This document shows positions 50,819 through 57,152 of a stretch of 57,152 bases of DNA, piece by piece. Origin of the DNA: Ruminiclostridium sp. Lineage in GTDB: Bacteria > Bacillota > Clostridia > Oscillospirales > Ruminococcaceae. The position numbers and the translations under genes were made by a program. Numbering within the stretch: position 1 is the first letter of the stretch; every line of letters begins with the position of its first letter. The DNA lies in the NCBI GenBank assembly GCA_024682455.1, contig JAIKZF010000035.1, positions 1 through 57,152 of the forward strand. The letters run 5' to 3'. The notes beneath the pieces were generated by a model. That model did not search any database. It saw nothing but the letters and a program-made list of their open reading frames with translations, and was not told the origin of the DNA.

Positions 50819-52192
50819 TCAGCCCTCCGCGCTCTCCGCGTCCCGCTTCGGGAGCCGGCGCCTCATGAAGAAGAAGCATATCAGGTGCACGAGGAACGTG
50901 GTTATCCACGAGGCAGGGTAGGACATGAAGAGCCAGAACTCGGTGTGGAACTCCTCAAGCTGAAAGCCCGTGAAGATCCAGAGCAGGCGCAGTCCGCACG
51001 CACCCAGCAGCGAGACTATCGTCGGGGTTATGGCGTACTGCATTCCCCTTATCGAGCCCACGATGCAGTCCATAAGCCCGCAGGTGCAGTACATCGTACA
51101 GACGAGGCTCATGCGCACAAGACCCGCCTCTATGACCTCGGGGCGGCTGTCGTATATGCTGAGCAGCGGCCTCCCGAGCATGTAGGCGATATTCCCCAGC
51201 ACCACTCCCGCAGTCGCCGCGCAGGCGCAGGATATCACGGCTATGCGGTTTATGCGGCTGTACTTCCCGGCTCCGACGTTCGCACTCGTGAATGTCAGCG
51301 CGCCCTGCGAGAACGCGTTCATCGACACCCATATAAAGCCCTCTATGCTCGCAGCCGCGCCGCTCCCCGCCATTACCACGGGTCCGAAGCCGTTGACGGA
51401 CGACTGTATCACCACATTGGACAGCGAGAACAGCACCCCCTGAAAGCCCGCGGGTATGCCTATCTTCATCATCTTGGACACCGTCTGTCCGTCCAGACGC
51501 AGCTTCCGCGGGTCGAGCCTCAGAGGGCCCTCCTCCTTCATCAGGCAGCGGATTATAAGGAAAGCGGATATGCACTGGGATATCACGGTCGCCAGCGCCA
51601 CTCCCGCCACGTCCATGCCGAACACTATGACGAACAGCAGGTTTAGCCCCACGTTTATCACTCCCGATATCGTCAGGAACACGAGAGGGCGCTTTGTGTC
51701 GCCCTTCGCGCGCAGTATCGAGCTGCCGAGGTTGTAGACGAGCATCGCGACCATTCCCGCGAAATATATGCGCAGGTACAGCGCCGACAGCCCTATCACC
51801 TCGGGCGGGGTCTGTATCAGCCCCAGCAGGTCGTCCGCGAACACGCAGCCGATAAACGTGAGCAGCAGCCCGCTTATCACGGACAGCAGCACCGACGTGT
51901 GCACCGTCCTGCCGACGCGCTCGTCGTCACGGGCTCCGAGATAGTGCGACGCCAGCACGTTCGCGCCCGTCGAGAACCCGAGGAACAGATTCGTCATCAG
52001 GTTCACGAGCGACGAGGTAGCCGTCACAGCCGCCAGAGAGTGCTCGCTCGCGAAGTTGCCGACTACGATGATGTCGGCGGCGTTGAACAGCAGCTGAAGC
52101 ACGCTCGACAGCATCAGCGGCAGCGACAGCCGCAGAAGCTTCGGCAGTATGGAGCCGCTCGTCATATCTATACCGTTCTTTGTTTTTATCAT
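50819..52192 (-). CDS. MATE-family multidrug/Na+ or H+ antiporter
   Basis: 457 residues with 12 predicted helices in two halves. The start KLLRLSLPLMLSSVLQLLFN and ADIIVVGNFASEHSLAAVTA is a MATE signature, as is SNVVIQSSVNGFGPVVMAGS in the second half. Such proteins export cationic drugs or organic compounds in exchange for Na+ or H+. The substrate is unknown. It is divergent from the 52273 gene, with an 80-base gap; no distinct promoter was picked for it. Confidence 0.92.
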   Translation of the reverse strand: MIKTKNGIDMTSGSILPKLLRLSLPLMLSSVLQLLFNAADIIVVGNFASEHSLAAVTATSSLVNLMTNLFLGFSTGANVLASHYLGARDDERVGRTVHTSVLLSVISGLLLTFIGCVFADDLLGLIQTPPEVIGLSALYLRIYFAGMVAMLVYNLGSSILRAKGDTKRPLVFLTISGVINVGLNLLFVIVFGMDVAGVALATVISQCISAFLIIRCLMKEEGPLRLDPRKLRLDGQTVSKMMKIGIPAGFQGVLFSLSNVVIQSSVNGFGPVVMAGSGAAASIEGFIWVSMNAFSQGALTFTSANVGAGKYSRINRIAVISCACAATAGVVLGNIAYMLGRPLLSIYDSRPEVIEAGLVRMSLVCTMYCTCGLMDCIVGSIRGMQYAITPTIVSLLGACGLRLLWIFTGFQLEEFHTEFWLFMSYPASWITTFLVHLICFFFMRRRLPKRDAESAEG

Positions 52193-52222
52193 TCGGATCA
52201 GCCTTTCAAAGCAAAAACGCGC

Positions 52223-52251
52223 TTGACAATCTCCGCTCGTTAATATATAAT
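52223..52251 (+). promoter_or_regulatory. Sigma-A promoter of the 52273 gene
   Basis: TTGACA, 17 bases and TATAAT, a full consensus match, 22 bases before the ATG region with GGAGGGG as ribosome-binding site. Confidence 0.85.
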
Positions 52252-52272
52252 CATAAGCGGAGGGGAAGTGTC

Positions 52273-53403
52273 ATGAAGATCTACTGTATAAGCGAAGATT
52301 CCATATATCGTGTGGACGAAACAACGCCCCGGAAAATAGAGTGCGGCAGGATAAAGGACTACCTTTCCGCAGTGAACGGGATGAAGAAGCGCGACGAGTG
52401 GAAGACCACCGGCAAGGGCGCGCACTTCATGAACGTCGAGGAAAAATACTACGATACCGAGAGCCGCTTCCTGCGTTCCCTCGGCACGGACGGCGAACGG
52501 CTCATATATACCACATACATAGACGGCGTGGGCGGCATCTATCTGAAAGACCCGGAGTCCGGGGACGAGACCTACATCACCGCGAACCTCAACGCCGACC
52601 CCGGGCGCATCTCCGTGAACAGCGGGAAATACTGCATCGACGCGGGAGAGGGAGCCTATGAGCGCCACATCGCCATGCTCGACCCGCATAACGGCAGCGT
52701 CGATCAGATAACCGAGGGCTTCACGAACGAGAGCAGTCCTTTCATATCCCGCAGAGACCCGTCGAAGATATACTACGCCGCCATAGGCTACGCGCAGAAC
52801 AACGCGGGCTACGTCCAGGAAAAGAGCGCCAGCTCGATATGCGTGTACGACTCGGACTCCGGCTCTCTCGAAGATGTCATAGCGGACCCGGGATACGATT
52901 ACATCAAGCCCTCGGATACCGCGGACGGCGACCTCTACTATATCCGCCGCAGATATCAGCCCATGCGCCGCAAGTCGAACATAGGCAAGGATATCCTTAT
53001 GTTCCCGGTGCGCATCATAAAGGCGATAGGCGGGTTTTTAAGCATATTCTCGATGATCTATGGAGGCGAGCCCCTGCGCACGGGCGGCGGCAACCCCGCA
53101 AAATCGAGGAACAAGGACGAGCGCGAGTGGTTCGTCGAGGGGAACCTCATAAACGCCCGAAGGATATCGGAGGCGCAGGAAAACGGCGACGAAGCCGTGA
53201 TACCGTCGGAGTGGGTGCTTATAAAGCGCTCGCCGGACGGCACCGAGACAGTCGCGGCCAAAAGCGTCATGGACTATAACCTGCTTCCGGACGGCACGAT
53301 CATCTATTCGGACGGCAGCTCCGTGCGCAGGCTCAATGCCGACGGCTCCTCCGTAAAGATATGCAGACTTAAGCTCGCCAACTGCATCACCGTGACAGAA
53401 TAA
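52273..53403 (+). CDS. Putative cytoplasmic beta-propeller protein, function unknown
   Basis: 376 residues from the ATG at 52273 (GGAGGGGA upstream); the open frame extends to 52180 without a start signal. Repeats of the type RLIYTTYIDGVGGIYLKDPE, HIAMLDPHNGSVDQITEGF, SSICVYDSDSGSLEDVIADP and DLYYIRRRYQP look like blades of a WD/TolB-like propeller. A short hydrophobic patch (about 250-275, FPVRIIKAIGGFLSIFSMIY) is not preceded by a signal peptide and could be a membrane or interface segment. No known family is recognised. It has a full consensus promoter and its terminator overlaps the cdd 3' end. Confidence 0.7.
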   Translation: MKIYCISEDSIYRVDETTPRKIECGRIKDYLSAVNGMKKRDEWKTTGKGAHFMNVEEKYYDTESRFLRSLGTDGERLIYTTYIDGVGGIYLKDPESGDETYITANLNADPGRISVNSGKYCIDAGEGAYERHIAMLDPHNGSVDQITEGFTNESSPFISRRDPSKIYYAAIGYAQNNAGYVQEKSASSICVYDSDSGSLEDVIADPGYDYIKPSDTADGDLYYIRRRYQPMRRKSNIGKDILMFPVRIIKAIGGFLSIFSMIYGGEPLRTGGGNPAKSRNKDEREWFVEGNLINARRISEAQENGDEAVIPSEWVLIKRSPDGTETVAAKSVMDYNLLPDGTIIYSDGSSVRRLNADGSSVKICRLKLANCITVTE

Positions 53404-53406
53404 CGA

Positions 53407-53805
53407 TCACTTCATAGAGCTGCTGCCGAATCCAAAGGGCAGCAGCTCTTTCATTGTGTGCGTTTCGTAACCGCCGTCCCTGTCGCAGCAGATGACCGTC
53501 ATATCTTCGCCGAACTCATACAGGAACTGTCTGCACATCCCGCAGGGCGTGCAGACCTCCCCGGAGCTGCCGATGACGGCGACCGCTCCGATCCCGCGGC
53601 GCCCCTCTCCGACGGCTTTCGCCGCGGCGGCGCGCTCGGCGCATATCCCGCAGGGGTAGGAGGCGCTCTCGACATTGCAGCCCGTATATATCTCCCCGTC
53701 CGCGAGGACCGCGGCTCCGACCCTGTACCCCGAGTACGGCGCGTAGGCGTTCTCCCGCGCCCCGGCGGCGGCTTTTATCAGCCTTTCGACTGTGCTCTTA
53801 TCCAT
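53407..53805 (-). CDS. cdd: Cytidine deaminase
   Basis: 132 residues. The zinc site is complete: Cys55-Ala56-Glu57 in PCGICAERAAAAK, and Cys88 and Cys91 in TPCGMCRQFLYEF. NVESASYPCG is the substrate-binding segment. It converts cytidine and deoxycytidine to uridine for pyrimidine salvage. It is convergent with the 52273 gene, and the last codons form one arm of that gene's likely terminator. Confidence 0.95.
   Translation of the reverse strand: MDKSTVERLIKAAAGARENAYAPYSGYRVGAAVLADGEIYTGCNVESASYPCGICAERAAAAKAVGEGRRGIGAVAVIGSSGEVCTPCGMCRQFLYEFGEDMTVICCDRDGGYETHTMKELLPFGFGSSSMK
53416..53449 (+). terminator. Terminator of the 52273 gene, embedded in the cdd 3' end
   Basis: AGAGCTGCTGCC / GGCAGCAGCTCT is a perfect 12-bp stem followed by TTCATT on the plus strand. 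It sits inside the last codons of the convergent cdd gene, so the coding sequence also serves as a terminator. Confidence 0.6.
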
Positions 53806-53846
53806 TTTCGTTACCTCCCTGCCGTTTTGTATGCTTCATCGCTTGA

Positions 53847-53875
53847 ATTATACCACATAAAGCGAAAAAAAGCAA
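53847..53875 (-). promoter_or_regulatory. Sigma-A promoter of cdd
   Basis: On the minus strand TTGCTT, a 17-base spacer and TATAAT, about 45 bases upstream of the ATG; GGGAGG serves as ribosome-binding site. Confidence 0.65.
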
Positions 53876-53879
53876 TGGG

Positions 53880-54059
53880 AGAGGGAAATAATATATTTAT
53901 GCCGGACTGTCCGGGAGGGCGGCCTCCGCGCTTATATCACATTTACACAAAAAACGGGCGCGTTTTTCGTATATATCAACAAATTGTGCTCTGCAAAAGC
54001 CCTCAATACCATATCTTGGAAGTTTTTCAAAAATTTCATCAAAAATTTTAAAAAAATAC
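53880..54059. other. Gap between cdd and ppdK promoters
   Basis: AT-rich, with a GGCCGGACTGTCCGGG-like palindromic patch near 53900 and an ACGGGCGCGTTTTT patch near 53956. No gene, no clear regulatory element. Confidence 0.3.
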
Positions 54060-54088
54060 TGGAAATTCCGTTAAAAATATGCTATAAT
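54060..54088 (+). promoter_or_regulatory. Promoter of ppdK
   Basis: TGGAAA, 17 bases and TATAAT with TG one base before the -10. A leader of about 90 bases leads to AGGAGGACAAATCC before the ATG at 54183. Confidence 0.6.
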
Positions 54089-54182
54089 AAATGTGTATTA
54101 CAGATGACCGTTGAAAAGACGCGCTCGCGCTTCCGGACGGACAGGCTGTGAAACCAAATAAATACACAGGAGGACAAATCCA

Positions 54183-56813
54183 ATGGCAAAGAAATACTGT
54201 TACCTGTTTTCCGAAGGTAACGCAGACATGAGAGAGCTTCTCGGCGGTAAGGGCGCAAACCTCGCGGAAATGACCAAGATCGGTCTCCCCGTTCCCCAGG
54301 GCTTCACTATCACTACCGAGGCTTGCACTCAGTACTATGAGGACGGCAGAAAGATCAACGACGAGATCATGGCTCAGGCTATGAAGGGCGTTGAGGAAAT
54401 GGAAAAGATAAACGGCAAAAAGTTCGGCGACAAGCAGAATCCCCTGCTCGTATCCGTTCGCTCCGGCGCAAGAGCTTCTATGCCCGGCATGATGGATACT
54501 ATCCTTAACCTCGGTCTTAACGACGAGGTCGTTGCCGCTATGATCGCCGGCAACCCCGACCCCACCTTCGAGCGCTTCGTTTATGACTCCTACAGACGCT
54601 TTATCCAGATGTTCTCCGATGTTGTTATGGAAGTCGGCAAGAAGTACTTTGAGCAGCTCATCGACAAGATGAAGGAAGCAAAGGGCGTTAAGTTCGACGT
54701 AGAGCTCACCGCCGCAGACCTTAAGGAGCTCGCAGGCCAGTTCAAGGCCGAGTACAAGAACCAGCTCGGCAAGGACTTCCCGTCCGATCCTATCGAACAG
54801 CTCAAGCTCGCTATCGAGGCTGTTTTCCGTTCTTGGGACAACCCGCGCGCAAACGTATACCGCCGCGACAACGATATCCCGTACAGCTGGGGTACAGCAG
54901 TAAACGTAATGCCTATGGTATTCGGCAACCTCAACAATGAGTCCGGTACAGGCGTTGCATTCACAAGAGATCCCGCAACAGGCGAAAAGAAGCTCATGGG
55001 CGAGTTCCTGAAGAACGCTCAGGGCGAGGACGTCGTAGCAGGCGTTCGTACTCCTATGCCTATCGCTCAGATGGAGCAGGAGTTCCCCGAGGCTTACGCT
55101 GAATTCGTAAAGGTATGCGACATTCTCGAAAAGCACTATCACGATATGCAGGATATGGAGTTCACAGTCGAGAACAAGAAGCTCTATATGCTCCAGTGCC
55201 GCAACGGTAAGAGAACAGCTCCCGCTGCCCTCAAGATCGCTTGCGACCTCGTTGACGAGGGAATGAAGACAGAGCAGGAAGCTGTTCTGATGATCGACCC
55301 CCGCAACCTCGACACCCTTCTCCACCCGCAGTTCGATACGGCAGCCCTTAAGGCGGCTACACCTATCGGCAAGGGTCTCGGCGCTTCCCCCGGCGCAGCC
55401 TGCGGTCAGATCGTATTCACCGCTGACGACGCTGAAAAGTGGAAGGCTCAGGGCAAGAAGGTCGTTCTCGTAAGACTGGAGACCTCCCCCGAGGATATCA
55501 CCGGTATGAAGGCTTCTCAGGGTATCCTGACGGTAAGAGGCGGCATGACCTCGCACGCTGCTGTCGTAGCGCGCGGTATGGGCACCTGCTGCGTATCCGG
55601 CTGCTCCGATATCAACATGGACGAGGAGAACAAGAAGTTCACTCTCGCAGGCAAGACCTTCGTTGAGGGAGACTGGATCTCCATCGACGGTACAACAGGT
55701 AACATCTATGACGGTCAGATCAAGACCGTTGACGCTAAGATCGCAGGCGAGTTCGGCAGAGTTATGGGCTGGGCTGACAAGTACAGAAAGCTCAAGGTAA
55801 GAACAAACGCCGATACACCCGCAGACGCCAAGAAGGCAAGAGAGCTCGGCGCAGAGGGCATCGGTCTCTGCCGTACAGAGCACATGTTCTTCGATCCCGA
55901 CCGTATCGGGCCGTTCAGAGAGATGATCTGCTCCGACACAGTTGAGGAGAGAGAGGCTGCTCTCGCTAAGATCGAACCCATGCAGCAGGCTGACTTCGAG
56001 AAGCTCTATGAGGCTCTTGAGGGCTATCCGGTAACTATCCGCTTCCTCGATCCTCCGCTTCACGAATTCGTTCCCACGGAAGAAGCCGACATCAAGGCTC
56101 TCGCCGACAAGAAGGGCAAGTCCGTTGAGCAGATCAAGGCTCTCATCGCTTCCCTCCACGAGTTCAACCCGATGATGGGTCACAGAGGATGCCGTCTCGC
56201 GGTAACTTACCCCGAGATCGCGAAGATGCAGACAAAGGCTGTCATCAAGGCCGCTATCAACATCAAGAAGGCTCACCCCGACTGGAACCTCGTTCCCGAG
56301 ATCATGATCCCGCTGGTTTGCGAGATCAAGGAGCTCAAATTCGTCAAGAAGGTTGTCGTTGAGACCGCCGACGAAGTTATCAAGGAAGCAGGCTCCGACC
56401 TTAAGTATGAGGTAGGTACGATGATCGAGATCCCGAGAGCTGCTCTCACAGCCGACGAGATCGCCAAGGAAGCTGATTTCTTCTGCTTCGGCACAAACGA
56501 CCTCACTCAGATGACATTCGGCTTCTCCAGAGACGACGCAGGCAAGTTCCTCGGCGCTTACTACGATACCAAGATCTTCGAGAACGATCCTTTCGCTAAG
56601 CTCGATCAGACAGGCGTAGGCAAGCTCATGGAAATGGCTATCAAGCTCGGTAAGCCCGTAAACAGCAAGCTCCACTGCGGTATCTGCGGTGAGCACGGCG
56701 GCGACCCGACCTCCGTTGAGTTCTGCCATAAGATCGGCCTGGATTATGTATCCTGCTCGCCTTTCCGCGTTCCGATCGCTCGCCTCGCAGCCGCTCAGGC
56801 AGCTCTTCGTTAA
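54183..56813 (+). CDS. ppdK: Pyruvate, phosphate dikinase
   Basis: 876 residues, the usual length. The ATP-grasp N-terminal domain starts KYCYLFSEGNADMRELLGGK and GANLAEMTKIGLPVPQGFTI. The phospho-histidine is in TVRGGMTSHAAVVARGMGTC (about residue 455). The PEP/pyruvate TIM barrel has GLCRTEHMFFDPDR, RFLDPPLHEF and a catalytic Cys in HCGICGEHGGDP. It interconverts ATP + Pi + pyruvate with AMP + PPi + PEP; in anaerobic Clostridia it serves a PPi-linked glycolysis. Codon use is strongly biased to a few codons (for example AAG, GAG, CTC, ATC), unlike its neighbours, which marks it as a highly expressed gene. Confidence 0.98.
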   Translation: MAKKYCYLFSEGNADMRELLGGKGANLAEMTKIGLPVPQGFTITTEACTQYYEDGRKINDEIMAQAMKGVEEMEKINGKKFGDKQNPLLVSVRSGARASMPGMMDTILNLGLNDEVVAAMIAGNPDPTFERFVYDSYRRFIQMFSDVVMEVGKKYFEQLIDKMKEAKGVKFDVELTAADLKELAGQFKAEYKNQLGKDFPSDPIEQLKLAIEAVFRSWDNPRANVYRRDNDIPYSWGTAVNVMPMVFGNLNNESGTGVAFTRDPATGEKKLMGEFLKNAQGEDVVAGVRTPMPIAQMEQEFPEAYAEFVKVCDILEKHYHDMQDMEFTVENKKLYMLQCRNGKRTAPAALKIACDLVDEGMKTEQEAVLMIDPRNLDTLLHPQFDTAALKAATPIGKGLGASPGAACGQIVFTADDAEKWKAQGKKVVLVRLETSPEDITGMKASQGILTVRGGMTSHAAVVARGMGTCCVSGCSDINMDEENKKFTLAGKTFVEGDWISIDGTTGNIYDGQIKTVDAKIAGEFGRVMGWADKYRKLKVRTNADTPADAKKARELGAEGIGLCRTEHMFFDPDRIGPFREMICSDTVEEREAALAKIEPMQQADFEKLYEALEGYPVTIRFLDPPLHEFVPTEEADIKALADKKGKSVEQIKALIASLHEFNPMMGHRGCRLAVTYPEIAKMQTKAVIKAAINIKKAHPDWNLVPEIMIPLVCEIKELKFVKKVVVETADEVIKEAGSDLKYEVGTMIEIPRAALTADEIAKEADFFCFGTNDLTQMTFGFSRDDAGKFLGAYYDTKIFENDPFAKLDQTGVGKLMEMAIKLGKPVNSKLHCGICGEHGGDPTSVEFCHKIGLDYVSCSPFRVPIARLAAAQAALR

Positions 56814-56819
56814 GAAGCC

Positions 56820-57152
56820 GTGCTTCGCACTCGAGTAGCCGCTTGCGCTCGAGTGCCTCCGGCGGCCAGCCCTTTAAAAAAGGGCTGGATCCTAAAACAA
56901 ATCGCTTCGCCTTGCTATGGGGGGAGGTAGTACCCCTTTTACAAGTCCCTGCGATTTACAGTAAAACAAATAACTGCTCCTTTCGTAACAAAAGGAGCAG
57001 TTATATTTTTTATTCTTCTGATTTCTTCTACTCTGTAAAGGCGCACTACCTATCCCCATAGCAAGGCGAAGCGCGTGGCCTTTCTCGCGGGAGGGAGGGA
57101 GGGGAGAGGGAGGGAGGGAGTCTGGGGGAGGGAGGGAGAGGGGAGGGAGGGA
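56820..57152. repeat. Intergenic palindromic repeat, copy D
   Basis: Non-coding to the window end. It starts with TCGCACTCGAG and GCCGCTTGCGCTCGAG units beside the ppdK stop, then TGCCTCCGGCGGC, the CCAGCCC/GGGCTGG hairpin (56866-56888) and the core: GCTTCGCCTTGCTATGGGGG at 56904, inverted as CCCCATAGCAAGGCGAAGC at 57054-57072. Inside the core is the ppdK terminator. The right flank is a GGGAGGGAGG polypurine tract. It is the closest relative of copy A, with a core of 169 versus 166 bases. Confidence 0.8.
56971..57003 (+). terminator. Terminator of ppdK, inside repeat copy D
   Basis: TAACTGCTCCTTT / AAAGGAGCAGTTA, a perfect 13-bp stem with a short loop, followed by TATTTTTTATTC. Its sequence is unrelated to the terminator of copies A and B although it sits in the same core. 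Confidence 0.85.

Noticed and set aside
54048-56729. An 893-codon open frame antisense to ppdK
   Set aside because: It is a shadow of the biased codon use of ppdK. It is Leu/Val/Glu-rich without any family motif and has no ribosome-binding site, while the sense strand encodes a complete PpdK.

Overview
The window reads as a chromosomal segment of a flagellated Gram-positive anaerobe of class Clostridia, probably an Oscillospiraceae/Ruminococcaceae-type bacterium. The support is: Bacillus/Clostridium-style motility genes (FliY with two CheC-like domains, CheC, CheD, FlbD, the TIGR02530-type flagellar operon protein), lipoproteins with Gram-positive lipoboxes, a SCIFF ranthipeptide locus, pyruvate phosphate dikinase, consensus sigma-A promoters (TTGaca-N17-TATAAT) and strong AGGAGG ribosome-binding sites. 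Genes are GC-rich and gaps are AT-rich. No rRNA, tRNA, CRISPR array or prophage is visible. The genus is inference.

Layout. 1-5.2 kb: a BMP-family lipoprotein (minus strand) diverges from a PrsA-like foldase lipoprotein followed by oligoendopeptidase F. 5.7-10.0 kb: a GNAT acetyltransferase and three paralogous secreted proteins that all end in a GSPDTG + hydrophobic segment + (K/R)KRK tail. 10.1-20.4 kb, all minus strand: FkbH-like protein, two DHHW-family surface proteins, peptidyl-tRNA hydrolase, a small helical protein, Mfd, an ECF-transporter S component and a small unknown protein. 21.0-28.3 kb: HtrA-type membrane protease, a MITE-like element, the SCIFF radical-SAM maturase and its six-cysteine precursor peptide, an XRE regulator divergent from a lipoprotein, and RecJ.

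28.5-50.7 kb is a nearly continuous minus-strand flagellar/chemotaxis operon. In transcription order it holds fliK, flgD, a TIGR02530-type gene, flgE, flbD, motA, motB, fliM, fliY, cheY, fliO, fliP, fliQ, fliR, flhB, flhA, fliA (sigma-28), two rod genes (flgF/flgG-like), cheC, cheD and a FapA-family gene. A consensus sigma-A promoter precedes fliK and a further promoter lies between motA and motB. A separate DUF6033-like gene follows, preceded by a good sigma-28 promoter. The window therefore contains both the sigma factor and one likely target. FliL, FlhF, FlhG, CheA, CheW, CheB and the fliE-J/flgBC basal-body genes are not here. 50.8-56.8 kb: a MATE exporter, a putative beta-propeller protein, cytidine deaminase and a highly expressed-looking ppdK.

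Four copies of a palindromic intergenic repeat sit at gene 3' ends, at positions 1-352, 5290-5672, 20600-20960 and 56820-57152. They carry or border intrinsic terminators and polypurine/polypyrimidine tracts. The two window ends are inverted copies of the same repeat, which suggests the segment was cut at assembly breaks. The strongest candidates for new biology are this repeat family, the internalised and duplicated CheY-binding-like motifs in FliY, the sigma-28-linked DUF6033 gene, the SPDTG protein cluster and the SCIFF locus with its adjacent MITE.
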